From: Lasioglossum baleicum
Taxonomy: Eukaryota; Arthropoda; Insecta; Hymenoptera; Halictidae
Length of the DNA stretch: 64,000 nt
Direction: 5' to 3'
NCBI RefSeq assembly: GCF_051020765.1
Contig: NC_134929.1
Span: 3,002,786 to 3,066,785, forward strand
The notes beneath the pieces were generated by a model that had not been told where the DNA came from, made no database searches, and worked only from the letters and a program-made list of their open reading frames with translations. This document shows, piece by piece, positions 35,175-46,075 of this stretch (its first letter is position 1; every line of letters starts with the position of its first letter). Both the position numbers and the translations under genes were made by a program.

Positions 35175-37786
35175 AGTACAAAAAAAAATTTATATTACAA
35201 TCTTTAAAAAAACAATCAGTTCAAAACGAATTATTAACTGAGATTAAATTGAAAATTAATATAAACTATATGATAATTACACTGTCCAACAAATTTCAAC
35301 TTTTTTTGTGATTTCAATATACTGTTGGGTCCTTCTTATAGAGTTTTTTGCGCTGATTCCGAATCTGGTTTTAATTTTTTTCCTATACGTCCAGTTTTTG
35401 AGAAAATGGAGTTTTAAAAAAAGACATATTTTTCAACTTTAAACAAATATTGCGATGTTATTATAAAAGATATTGAATTGTTGTTTACAGCAAAAGATTC
35501 TGTAGACTTTCCCGAATACAGTGATATCCAATATTAATACATTATGATTGTTTAAACATGTTTAAACAATGATTAAAGACGGAGATGCACCACTTTTGCA
35601 CCAATTTTTGCGGATATTTTCGAATTTATCTCAAAAAATAAGGGTCCAGCGAAAAATTGAACTATACCACGCGAAAGAGCAGACTTTTATCTTGAGAAAC
35701 CCCCCTGTGAAGTTTGCATGGTCGACGTTTTTACCGAACCAGAAAGCAAAATATCTTCGCCCGACATGCGTTGACGCCAGTGGTGCTCTTCCACTAGCGC
35801 GGTCGTTCGTCGGGATACGGCGCGGCGCGCTGCGGTGAAACGGCGCGTGGCTATAAGCGCGCAATTATGTCAGCTTACTTAAATGTAATATTTTATTAAA
35901 TGTTATATTATTGTTATTTATTATATATTAGTATATTTATTCTGTATAAATTATTTTATGTATTTTTTAATGTTAGTCTCTCGTTTATAGTATATTTAAT
36001 ACAAAAAATACCTTTTGTAACAAAATAATAATTTATTCACACACTACACTATTACACTATTTACAATGCTAATATATATGTGTACACTATTCAGATATAA
36101 TACACTACTAAAATACATATATTATATACACAACAACTAAAATACTATAAATAACTATAAATGTTTTTTATGAAGTTTTATACGTAGCAATGCAGATTTG
36201 AAATGCTTGACACGACTGATTTCAACAAACACAAAGCCGAAACTGAACTCTGGCATCAGTTTTCTTAAGAACCAACACGATATTTTGAAATAAATGACGG
36301 TCTACGGTCAACGGAATACATACAATGTAAGGAAAGTCTGCAATGCGGTGACTGAAAAATTTTATTTTCAGTAATTGTCGTCTTATCTATGTATTGTAAT
36401 TATAGTGCCAATGAACACTCGAGATTCTTCCGAGTAAAATAAGTCCAAACACAATATAAACGGGACTATTTTTATTGACTTAAATACATAATTAAAATAG
36501 TTTGCTCCATATTAAATCGATATAGTGTATTATATCTGAATAGTGTACACATATATATTAGCATTGTAAATAGTGTAATAGTGTAGTGTGTGAATAAATT
36601 ATTTTTTTGTTACTAAAGGTATTTTTTGTATTAAATATACTATAAACGAGAGACTAACATTAAAAAATACATAAAATAATTTATACAGAATAAATATACT
36701 AATATATAATAAATAACAATAATATAACATTTAATAAAATATTACATTTAAGTAAGCTGACATAATTGCGCGCTTATAGCCACGCGCCGTTTCACCGCAG
36801 CGCGCCGCGCCGTATCCCGACGAACGACCGCGCTAGTGGAAGAGCACCACTGGCGTCAACGCATGTCGGGCGAAGATATTTTGCTTTCTGGTTCGGTAAA
36901 AACGTCGACCATGCAAACTTCACAGGGGGGTTTCTCAAGATAAAAGTCTGCTCTTTCGCGTGGTATAGTTCAATTTTTCGCTGGACCCTTATTTTTTGAG
37001 ATAAATTCGAAAATATCCGCAAAAATTGGTGCAAAAGTGGTGCATCTCCGTCTTTAATCATTGTTTAAACATGTTTAAACAATCATAATGTATTAATATT
37101 GGATATCACTGTATTCGGGAAAGTCTACAGAATCTTTTGCTGTAAACAACAATTCAATATCTTTTATAATAACATCGCAATATTTGTTTAAAGTTGAAAA
37201 ATATGTCTTTTTTTAAAACTCCATTTTCTCAAAAACTGGACGTATAGGAAAAAAATTAAAACCAGATTCGGAATCAGCGCAAAAAACTCTATAAGAAGGA
37301 CCCAACAGTATATTGAAATCAAATTTGGTGTTGGACAGTGTTATTAATAACATTGATGTTGAAAACGGATTGGTTAATGGAGCACACACATGCGGAATAT
37401 TAAAATTTATTACTTTTCAAGAAAATACTAAAATTCCGTCTATATTGTGGTTAGATTTTCAATTGGCCAGAGTAGGAGTGAAAGTAAGAACTCGTTATCG
37501 TGATTATATGAAAAATGCAAATATTGATCAAAATTTTACACCAATAATAAAAATATCGAATCAAGTAAATATGTCGAGTGAGGAAAAATATTAAATCACA
37601 CGTAGTCAATTTCCAGTGGTTCCTGCTGAAGCGATTACGATTCATAAAAGTCAGGGACAAACATACGAGAAAGTATGTTTGGATTTTAAAAAATCAGAAA
37701 GGCGAACTTTACAAATATTGTATGTAGCACTGAGCAGAGTTTCAAAATTGAGCGCAGTTTATATATTTTGGGACAATTTAAATTAA
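35175..37786 (+). pseudogene. Helitron Pif1-like helicase, C-terminal part, interrupted
   Basis: After the nested palindrome, the frame from 37344 reads INNIDVENGLVNGAHTCG, and after one TAA stop (37592-37594) continues QFPVVPAEAITIHKSQGQ and LYVALSRVSKL to a stop at 37784-37786. These are the terminal motifs of Pif1/Helitron helicases (motifs V and VI, TIHKSQGQT and YVALSRV). Upstream of the palindrome about 35 codons (from about 35175) are open in the matching phase: removing the element and one TTA makes the reading frame continuous. The Rep nuclease and helicase N-terminal motifs are absent. In intact elements this protein drives rolling-circle transposition. Confidence 0.87.
35280..37340. 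mobile_element. 2061-bp palindromic element, TSD TTA, inside Helitron helicase
   Basis: The ends are CACTGTCCAACA and TGTTGGACAGTG, with TTA on both sides (35277-35279, 37341-37343). Arms of about 830 bp (to about 36106 and from about 36521) are nearly identical; the main difference is near the left end, where a short T-rich insertion is seen. The 410-bp spacer has no gene. The TTA duplication suggests PIF/Harbinger-type mobilisation (inference). Partial copies of the same family lie in A (15853) and E (58012). Confidence 0.9.
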
Positions 37787-40700
37787 CAGTATCGAAGAAA
37801 ACCAAGATCACTACTGCAAACCCGGATAATGAGGAGTTGTATCGTTTGCGAAAAACTAATTAAGACAATTTATTTTGCAACATTAGTATACTATAACAAG
37901 GAACCAAGCGAGCAACGAGCATACGATGTTGGTTTAATGTGACGCCATATAGCAAACATTTTGATAAGTAGAAAACTATTGAATTTCCCTGAAAACGTAT
38001 AATCTTCTTAAAACGTACACTTAATAATGATAATAATATACTGCAACTAACGAATCGGGAAGTTCTTTGTGTGGCTCGTGGAGAGTCACACACCAAATAA
38101 AAAAAAAACATTAATAGCTATAGGTACTACTAGCCATGCGTACCACTAACCCTTTCGCAAGAGCAGTCCTATCCGCGAGCGAGCAAAGCGAGCGAGCAAA
38201 AACAACCCTACTCGCGAGCGAGCGAAGCGAGCGAGCAACAATAACCCTCTAGTTTTTTATTTTATATGATTTTATTTTAAGTTAATTTCTATTTTATTTT
38301 ATATTGTATACTATATATTATCTTTTAAGAATTTGTGTAAGATTAATGATAGTTAAGTAGGTTACTTAACAGTTAATAAAAACATCACCCACTGAAAAGT
38401 TATCATAACTTATTACATACCACGTTGTAAATATTTTCTTATAATTTTTTCACGTGAAACGTGCATTATTTCAAATTTTAATACAAATAACGATCATGCA
38501 CATGTCTGCCGAATATACCTAATGTACTTATATAAAAATCACATTATGGACAAGTTATGAAAGAAATACGTACCATTATTATTATTATCTATTTCATAAG
38601 AACGCACAGTTGATTCTCGGGTATCGCGATAACTCGTTCGCGCGATCTTGTTCTATTGTTTTAGAAGCCGCCCGACAAAGGTGAGTCATGAGTACACTGC
38701 GGATCTTTATGCAAAATAAAAAATGTTTGCATTGATTGCACGGCACATGAGCCAAATATAAATTGTATTCTTCTTTTAATTATCCTATTAAGCTGAAACT
38801 AATACGTTGATGTCCTTAAATATTTTTAACATGTCCACTGCTTTAAATTGAACGTGTACATTTTTGTCATACATGCATAAAATCCGCAGTCTAGTCATAA
38901 GCTTCCCGATGTGTCTGATGTATCGCGTACCCGACTCGAGCCCGATAGGCGAAAAACCAAAACAAGGTAATAAAAGTAGTGGTTTTTTCCCCCTCCCCAA
39001 GTTAGCACAGGGTCCTCGAGGTCGAAAACTGAGATTCGACACCCCAGAGTACCCCTAAATGACGTGTCAAAATTTCATTAAGTTCGGAATACTTTCCAGG
39101 TAGACGCCTTTTTTCGACCTGCCGACTGGACTATATGAAAAAACTTGACGACACTGAGGAAAATGAAAAATAGAATAACTTCAAGAAAAATGGAAAACTT
39201 AATGACTCCGAGAAAAATAAAGAACTTACTGACTCTGAGGAAAATGAAAAATTTAATAACTCTCAGTTAATAAGCTGTCTTCAATACCTCTTAAAAATGC
39301 AATTAATCGCATGTAGGGATTGATCAGGTGTTTCTCTCTATATTAAAAAATATTTAAAAATCCTTTGACAAATCTGTTTTGTGGCGTCAGGATACTGCTG
39401 TCGATATTCCATCACAGTTTGTATAGTATATATTATTTCTCCTCTTTGTTTCTATATAAAATTTTATTATGATCCTCCATTAGTTTAACGCCCCGTTCAG
39501 CGGTATCATTGACCACCTTCAGTCTATGTTTCAGTCAGACTACTTATTATTCATAATAACTTCTTTTTCCGATATTATAACTGTTTTTCTTTTATAGATT
39601 GGAGCATATTAATGAATTTATTTATAAGGGAGTAGAGAGACTTCCAGGATTGCAAAATATTCATTTACTCATTTCTCGATAATACAAACACGGGGTTTTT
39701 CACTAGTCAAAAACGCTAGATAAAACATCGATCTAGGGCGCTATCTGCCTCAAAAGTCCTATTTTTTCGTTTACGAGGCGTAATTTGCATTATTCGGCAG
39801 CATGTAGCTATGAAAATAGCTATACATATGCGCAGTTGTATGCTTCCGAATAATGCAAATTACGCCCCTTAATATCTCTGTCAGTTATGTATATATAAAA
39901 AAACTCTTCAAACAAAAGTTGTAGTATATAAGGAGGTGGATATAGTATCAGAGAAAAAATTTTTTTTCAAAGTAATTATTTCAAGTTTTCAAAGTCACGG
40001 ATGTTTTTTCTATCAACAACTGTTTATGCTACATACGGATTCTTAAAGAGAAAAAAGACAAATTCAACGATATATCATAACGTCTATTTATGTAAAGATT
40101 TAAAAAATTCAAAATTTTCAAATTTGCTGCGCCTCATTTTCCCATGATCCAATCGGCCCCAAAATTTTTCCAGATCATTTTCTCAACATTTGTTACAATT
40201 CTGGTTTACGGGACAAAAAAATTTCATGGTCGAAAAATAAGGTCCACCCTAATGTCCATATACGTAAATTACGAGAAGCAGTAAAGGGTGCTTAACGTCG
40301 AAGAAGAAAATCCTGGTAATTAAAACTTAATATGTACTACATTCTAAGTTATTAGAATAATTGTAGTTTAATTATGATACATTTTATATCAACATTTTTT
40401 ATTTACACTTAGAAACGCACTGTCTCGGAAGGAAATGGACATTCGAGAGAAGCAATAAAATTAGAGCATCATCGCGAAAAAAGATGAGTTTGCAATAACC
40501 TCAATATTTTATGAAATTCTATTATAATTATAGTTATGACTGTGTTTTTTTATTATAGGAAGACAGAAGATCAAATAAACTTGTGTATGCTAGTATAAAA
40601 TCAATTTATATATATTATACAATTTATTTTATTATTTGTTTGACAACTAATAAATCTACAAATTGTTTCATAAACTAAAAAATACTTCCTGCATTTTCGT

Positions 40701-41318
40701 ATTCTCCAATCAGTCCAAATAAATACCATCAACCTGTTCTCGATCATATACCAATTTTTATTAATGCAATTATGACAGTAACAAAACGTTTCTATTTAAA
40801 ATGAATACATATTTTGAACATAGTTTTAACATTTTTAATTTTTTGGAAGGTTAAAAAATGTAATTAAAAAAGTAATGAAAAATAAAAATAAAAAAAAATC
40901 CTCGCTGCACGGGGACCCGAAGGCTAGCTCCAGATTGCGATTCATACGCTCGACGGCTCGACAGTCGAATTTCAGTTTCGTTTCCGTAAGCCGTAAAGCA
41001 TGGCAACATGGCAAGTTCTAAAAATAGATTGTGGCTCGCACAAGCAGCGCACACGGATATAGTAAAGGTACGCTGGTGAGTGTAGCGCGCGGGCGCGTTG
41101 CTAACACGATACCAATACAGTGTCTTCTGCACCGACGAAATGCCGTCGTTGGCCTCCTGTTTCTCACTCCAGTCAGAATATATCCTAGAGGGCGTAAGAG
41201 AACACCGAAAAATTCGAGTCCCGCCAACTCCCGTAAGGCTGGCAGTCTTTAACAGTATCTCGTCGGTGGTATCTCGTCTGTGATTGGGTGTCAGGTCTAT
41301 TCCTATATCTCGTCTTTG

Positions 41319-41420
41319 GTAGGGTCTGATCCAGGCTAAAGATGATGTAGGATCTGATCCAGGCTAAAGATGATGTAGGATCTTGTCCATGGTAAAGATG
41401 ATGTAGGAGCTGATTAGTCT
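41319..41420 (+). repeat. 28-bp tandem array (right part, beyond V2)
   Basis: Continues the array of 18178-18274 after the duplicated GTAGGGT. The last unit, GATGATGTAGGAGCTGATTAG, corresponds to the last unit in E near 59430. Confidence 0.88.
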
Positions 41421-41721
41421 GGTACTAGTACTACTCGCATCGTGCGAGCCGCTCGCTTCGTGCGAGTACTCGACTCGACTCGACCAATCGAGTCGAGCTT
41501 AGCTCGGCTCGCATTTTGCGAGTACTCGAACAGCCCTACATGCTAGAGAGTAGCACAGACGAGGACAGACGCTACACTAGTATTTAAAGTCGCCTATAGA
41601 GCGCACCACAATGCTGCCATCTAAGATGGCCGACAAGTTGATTCCCCTTCCGTCTTTGGGGACACCCCCTCTCACCCATAAATCTACTTTACGCTCAGTC
41701 CTTAGGTCCGTGGTGAGCACT
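41421..41721. other. Right subterminal region of A
   Basis: Longer than the matching part of E. It contains clustered CGAGTACTCG and CGAGTCGAG words (41436-41530) that can fold, and AGTAGCACAGACGAGG, which recurs in V near 41962. No gene. Confidence 0.45.
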
Positions 41722-41728
41722 CTCATAT

Positions 41729-42032
41729 CACCGACGAGATATAAGGATAGACCTATCACCCAATGTATTTTGGTGGCCATCTTTGCTGAGGCCACATGGC
41801 CTCTTTTTCTTGTCATTTCCTGTATTACCAACTCGGTTTTGGAGCCCCAGGCAGGATCTCGACGGGGCTGCTGACAGCTAAAATAGGCTGACAGCACGAA
41901 TGGGATATAGGAATCATATTCCTATATCCCATTTGTGCTGACAGCTTTCTTACAATTAGTGGTAGCACAGACGAGGTTACATCTCGTCGGTGGTGGTAGA
42001 GGAATTAAAATTAAAAAATAGCTATAGATATA

Positions 42033-42113
<81 letters not shown>

Positions 42114-42380
42114 GTCGATGCTGTAACGTGGAAAATAGCAAAAATACGCGCTGTGCATTACACGGCAGTAACAGTAAATTGGCAACTATGCGACGAATAT
42201 TTTCGAATGTGTTTTGGCAACTACGCAATCGATATCTGAAATTCTACGTAATTTCTAAACTCACCACTCTAAATTGTAGAGGGCATACGAAAACCTCTGG
42301 TTTTTTTGCACAGTCGGTAATTCATAGCGTGGACATGAAGTCCCATAAGATGATAGGTCTATCCTTATATCTCGTCGGTG
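41729..42380. mobile_element. Element V: 652-bp TIR element, TSD CTCATAT
   Basis: TIRs CACCGACGAGATATAAGGAT and the complement ending ATATCTCGTCGGTG (about 30 bp). CTCATAT flanks both sides (41722-41728, 42381-42387). The target is the right TIR of element A; the same TIR in E (59516-59522) shows CTCATAT only once, an empty site in this window. Inside are a 57-bp palindrome (41889-41945) and the (TA)n run. Confidence 0.95.
42029..42111. repeat. (TA)n microsatellite
   Basis: About 40 TA units with one interrupting C near 42051. Confidence 0.97.
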
Positions 42381-42395
42381 CTCATATACTCTCTG

Positions 42396-42700
42396 GTTTA
42401 TCTTTCACAATTATTTGAGAGTCGAAGGCAGCGCCACCATGTATCTTGCGGTGTATCCGTCAGATTTTGGCCATTGGAAATGTATCTGTGAGATTTCAAT
42501 GGGGCGATTTCATCTTAACCTTCAGATTTATTCGAAGCTCGACGTAGCAAGATGATTTATTCAATTTTTTCATTCGTGACGAGTATTTCGCAGAGATGAA
42601 ATCACATGTATCTTTATTCGTTATTTTTATTTGATTTCAAATAACTGACATCTTGATGCGACGTTGTCAAGTCGTAATAATTGTTACTAAATACGATATC
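42396..42700 (+). repeat. Dispersed repeat, inverted copy at about 61190-61980
   Basis: Shares TTATTTGAGAGTCGAA, CAGCGCCAC and TTTGATTTCAAATAACTGA in order with the reverse complement of 61190-61980, where T has inserted. No coding content recognised. Confidence 0.7.
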
Positions 42701-42769
42701 GCTTATTTACCACAGTTACGTACGAAATATTGTCAATGTTGTAAAGTATTGTCAATATTTAATTGTACC

Positions 42770-43170
42770 TCATACCATAGATGCATTTAACTAACAATAT
42801 ACCCAGACAGCCAAAATCCTTGATTCTGTCCAGGCCACAAATGCGCGTGAGGGCTCGTAGTGTTCCCTGCACACGGATCTTGGCACATGATGTCGTTGCC
42901 ACAATCCGGGACGATCGTGCCTGGTTTAACGATCGGGCCGTTGTAAGAAGGCAGCACAGCCGCACTAACTCTTCCTTTTTACTTATTTTGTACGCATTCA
43001 AGGCGGGAAAATTAAATGATAGATTTTATTTATTGTAGTATTTGTAGTAGTTTTCCTAGACTGCGGATCTTTATGCAAAATAAAAATTGTCTGCATCGAT
43101 TGCAAGAGATAGAAACTAAATTGAATGTTACTTTTTCCCTCTTAACGGGTCTTTATGCAAAAAAATTCTC
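42770..43170 (-). repeat. Locus L': empty-site paralogue of the E insertion site
   Basis: The reverse complement matches 53700-53991 and, past E, 59530-59690. At the E insertion point it has a single TCGTAGT (42855-42861), the complement of ACTACGA. It contains GACTGCGGATCTTTATGCAA, also found in B near 24345. Confidence 0.85.
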
Positions 43171-43368
43171 GTCGTATAAGGGAAAAGAAAATTGATATTT
43201 TTTTATTTTTTAATACGCCGCAGGGGGGGGGGGAGTTGGTGAAGACATAGGGACTGTGATAGGGACAATGACACAAGGAATAATATAAATATTATAATTT
43301 TTTATTATTACTATGCTTTATTATTGGAAATTACAAAAATTTACAATCTTTACATGGACCTAAATCTA
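43171..43368. other. AT-rich, short G run
   Basis: Includes a run of G near 43223. Nothing else recognised. Confidence 0.3.
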
Positions 43369-44494
43369 CAGAGTGAGTCACCTAACGTTTGCACCTCAAA
43401 TATCTTTGTTGTTTCGAAAGATACGTAAAATATGGCAAAGACAAAGTTGAATGGTACAATGGGGCTGACACGATGCTAAAAAGTTTTTGTTTTTATGTCA
43501 TTTTTTTAGAGATATCAAGGTCATCTTGACTTTTTTTAAATGGAATGAGGTATTTTTTAATACATCAATCGATGCAGCTGAACATTCGTTATAAAAGAGT
43601 ACTAACCTATGTACAGTCAGCGGCAATAATAAGTGGACACCCTTAAAAATCGCACAACTTTTTAGAAATTGGTCCAAAGGACTTGAATTCTTTTAAGATG
43701 TTAGACCGGTTAGTTCGCTAGAGAATAAGTAAACAAAAATTTATTACGATTGCAATTGGTAGTAATTATACAAAATATTAAAAAATGATGTTTTGACAAC
43801 TTTTTTATCTGGGCCTGTAACGATAATTTAAAAAATGCGTTTTATAGATTTCGGTAACTTATATGCATACTGAAAATTTCATCGAAATCGGTCAACATTG
43901 CAATGAGCTACATACGTTTAAAGATGAGAGTTTAAGGGTGAAAGTCGCAGATTTTCAGCCTTGCCAGGGCATTTCGCCCTTACGTGATCATCTTTAAACG
44001 TTTGTAGCTCATTGCAATGTTGACCGATTTCAATGAAATTTTCAGTATGCATATAAGTTACCGAAATCTATAAAACGCATTTTTTAAATTATCGTTACAT
44101 GCCCAGATAAAAAAGTTGACAAAACATCATTTTTTAATATTTTGTAAACGTTACACAAGTATGTAAACGCTAACGTCTTAGTACGACAGTAATGGTGTTT
44201 TAGAGTTATTTAAATTGAAATATCTCGTGAACTACTAACTTTTCGACATACATAGGTTAGTACTTTTTTTTACAACAAATGTCCAGCTGGATCGATTGAT
44301 GTATTAAAAAATACCTCATACCATTTAAAAAAGTCAAGATGACCTTGATATCTCTAAAAAAATGACATAAAACAAAATTTTTTTTGGCATCGTGTCAGCC
44401 CCATTGTACCATTCAACTTTGTCCTTACCATATTTTACGTATCTTTAGAAACAACAAAGATATTTGAGGTACAAACATTAGGTGACTCATCCTG
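43369..44494. mobile_element. 1126-bp palindromic mariner-type MITE, TSD TA
   Basis: TIRs begin CAGAGTGAGTCACCTAA and, from the other end, CAGGATGAGTCACCTAA, flanked by TA. The arms extend to a centre near 43965. One arm contains CAGTCAGCGGCAATAATAAG (43615), a Tc1-like end without a partner, so two MITE families may be merged here. Confidence 0.87.
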
Positions 44495-45860
44495 TATATA
44501 TTGTGATTATTACACGTTGTTGCCTCTGCTTCTCCAAACTAGTGGCCCGTAGTACGTTCTGGCATAGGCGGGATACCTCAAAAATACAAAGAAAATCAGT
44601 AATGTACAATATATGTATGTGCGTCGAATGGCATAATTAGATATACGTACCACGCGAAAAATTAAAGGTCTTCCTCTTCCCCGGTTGCCGCAGCTTCCTT
44701 CTCCTCCTTCCTTGGATAGCACATTATATTTTTCCTCCGTTCTGTAAATTAGATTTTCAATTACACAGTGAGTAAATGTGAGTATTTAATCTTCTTCGCT
44801 TATTTCTCATCTCAACGAATTTTCTAATTTCTGGTGCTACAATTACAAAAGGTCTTCTGATGTTTTTCATCAACTAATATATCTAACTGATTCAAATATT
44901 GCAATTATATTAATAAAAAATCGATTAAAGTTGAACGACAAACAAAAGAATGTACTACCAGAAATGAAAAAATTCCATGATGAGAAGCAAGTGAAGAAGA
45001 TTAAATACTTGCCTTACTGAATTGGTTTTAGCCATCATTTTGCAGATTTAGAATATTGTTAAGCTAATTCTAATCTGAATGGGTCAAAGCTGAATTGTGT
45101 TGGATTTGTCTAAAGTGATAAATGATAATAATGATAATGAAAAGAGAGTGATAAAGTGATAAAGAAATAAACAATTTACTATTTTGGACTCTACATTGAA
45201 GTGAACATACTCGCCCCGTAGCACCTCATACGTGATGGCACATGGCACTGTCGCGTGGTGTGCCGACAAGCGTTCTCACGCTTTTTCACGCGAAGATTTT
45301 GGGAGACATTTGAGCAAAATGAAACCGATTAACCAATATAAATATGTACACATACCTTCCTTTCTTCCTTCCTTCCACGTAGTGCACGTAATCCAAGTAA
45401 TCCACGTAATCACATAATCCAAGCAAGTCAATCTAATAGTTAAATAGTCAAATGCCGCAACGCAGACCGCACTCGCGAGTGTAACGTGTAACCACAAAAA
45501 AATTTCAGTTTATGCATTTATTGAATTTATAGTGTAGGATTAGGTATTTACCAGAAAAAACGTGATGAAAATAAATTCAAAAGGCTCGAAAAAATAATAC
45601 AATTTAAACAATGTCCTTGTCAAACCATTAGTGATCAAAACATTAAACGACGATATGTATCTCGAAAGTGAAAGTGTGTGACATGCGGCGTCCTCCTGAC
45701 AACCTGTGACAACCACAGATATTACGACATTTACGACCGAGCTAAGCGAACGAGAACTTGAGAGACTTGAGAACTGTTGAGAGAACAACTGAAAACTGCT
45801 GGAAACTGCTGAAAACTGAACAGCAGTTTCCCCTTCCCTGACGTATCGTCGTATCCGTGA
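44495..45860. other. Low-copy stretch, possible host sequence
   Basis: The longest stretch with no copy elsewhere in the window. It includes candidate exons on the minus strand (see 44510-45030) and short pyrimidine runs near 45355. No family recognised in the frames. Confidence 0.5.
44510..45030 (-). pseudogene. Candidate spliced exons of an unrecognised host gene
   Basis: On the minus strand an ATG-led segment (MMAKTNS, about 45028-45008) ends at a good donor GTAAGG. A TTTACAG acceptor near 44747 precedes an exon-like block encoding a Glu/Gly-rich peptide. That block ends at a GTACGT donor near 44652, and a TTTTGAG acceptor near 44584 precedes another open block ending near 44510. Different phase choices give different peptides, and I recognise none of them. 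This could be the end of a real gene, a decayed one, or chance. Confidence 0.25.
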
Positions 45861-45904
45861 GCGGCCGGTGAGGTGTCGACCTGTGTCTGTGTCGACCGCG
45901 CTTG

Positions 45905-46075
45905 CCCGTGTTGGTGCCTGTTCGATTGGTTGCGCGCTACACACAAGCGTACCTCTACTCTGTCCGTGTGAACTACCTGCTCGACTGATCTACGCCGACG
46001 CGTTCCTCCGGTTTTCACGTTACCGAAATTTCGAAAGCATGAGGCGAAAAGTCAGAATCTGGAGACGGCAAGCAT
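45905..46075 (+). repeat. 160-bp module, direct copy at 51050-51215
   Basis: Shares GGTTGCGCGCTACACACAAG and GTGAACTACCTGCTCGACTG with the copy at 51050. A diverged version (CGCGCTACACTCACCAGCGT) sits in the bodies of A, B, X, Z and E. Confidence 0.8.

Larger units (their letters stand above)
34564..38252 (+). mobile_element. Helitron-type element with helicase remnant
   Basis: Comparison with B (CTCTATATAATTTTTTATTT in reverse near 24985) shows insertion without target duplication between AA and TTTTTT. The 3' end is CTAG followed by T, preceded by a GC-rich region with hairpin potential (GCGAGCGAGC ... GCTCGC complement, 38175-38240). The 5' end has the inverted repeat CTTCCC ... GGGAAG within 30 bp. 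It holds the C-terminal part of a Pif1-like helicase and is 1.6 kb without the nested palindrome, so it is internally deleted. Whether it is a canonical Helitron or the Helentron variant is not decided; the start TTAACTTCCC is not the usual TC. Confidence 0.85.
32078..41268 (-). mobile_element. Element Z: inverted B-family copy, TSD GTATCTC, carries a Helitron
   Basis: Flanked by GTATCTC at 32071-32077 and 41269-41275. It begins CACCGACGAGATACTATTAA and ends GTATCTCGTCGGTG. It is opposite in orientation to X and B, so the X-Z junction makes a large palindrome centred near 32074. Without the Helitron it is 5502 bp. No coding capacity of its own. Confidence 0.93.
19471..41282 (+). mobile_element. 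Element B: 5.5-kb TIR element, TSD ATTGGGT
   Basis: The left end is CACCGACGAGATACT; the right end resumes after two nested insertions as GTATCTCGTCTGTG at 41269-41282. ATTGGGT flanks it at 19464-19470 and 41283-41289. Subtracting Y, the Tc1-like MITE, X and Z with their duplications leaves 5498 bp, against 5502 bp for Z without its Helitron. The body (21264-27462) shares most of its left half with E and A but has no long reading frame and no recognisable transposase. It inserted 29-36 bp from the right end of V2. Confidence 0.9.
18275..41318. mobile_element. Element V2: 7-bp-TSD TIR element, TSD GTAGGGT, hosts the inner nest
   Basis: The left end is CACAGACGAGATATAGG. The right end is CCTATATCTCGTCTTTG, the reverse complement with small changes. 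GTAGGGT stands on both sides (18268-18274, 41319-41325), inside the 28-bp array of A. V2 itself is about 0.9 kb after removal of its insertions (18310-18610 and B). Its left end is close to the right end of V (41729-42380) read in reverse. No coding capacity seen. Confidence 0.88.
1688..42395 (+). mobile_element. Element A: left-truncated sister of element E, expanded by nested insertions
   Basis: Its body matches element E (53992-59529) in order and orientation: 1688-3041, 9450-9838, 12817-13014, 14794-16338, about 17590-18274, 41319-41728 and 42388-42395 are the surviving pieces. The right end is TGAGCACTCTCATAT, interrupted by element V, then ACTCTCTG at 42395, matching the right TIR of E. 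The left TIR is missing: homology to E starts only at ATGTTTAGCC near 1688. No transposase is encoded. Insertions: Bel-Pao 3042-9449, Copia 9839-12816, LTR-like 13015-14793, an unresolved block 16339-17580, V2 18275-41318, V 41729-42380. Confidence 0.8.

Noticed and set aside
35569..37061. Paired 89- and 77-residue frames in the palindrome
   Set aside because: Mirror images imposed by the inverted arms; no family resemblance.
42022..42228. Tyr/Ile repeat proteins
   Set aside because: Translations of the (TA)n microsatellite.
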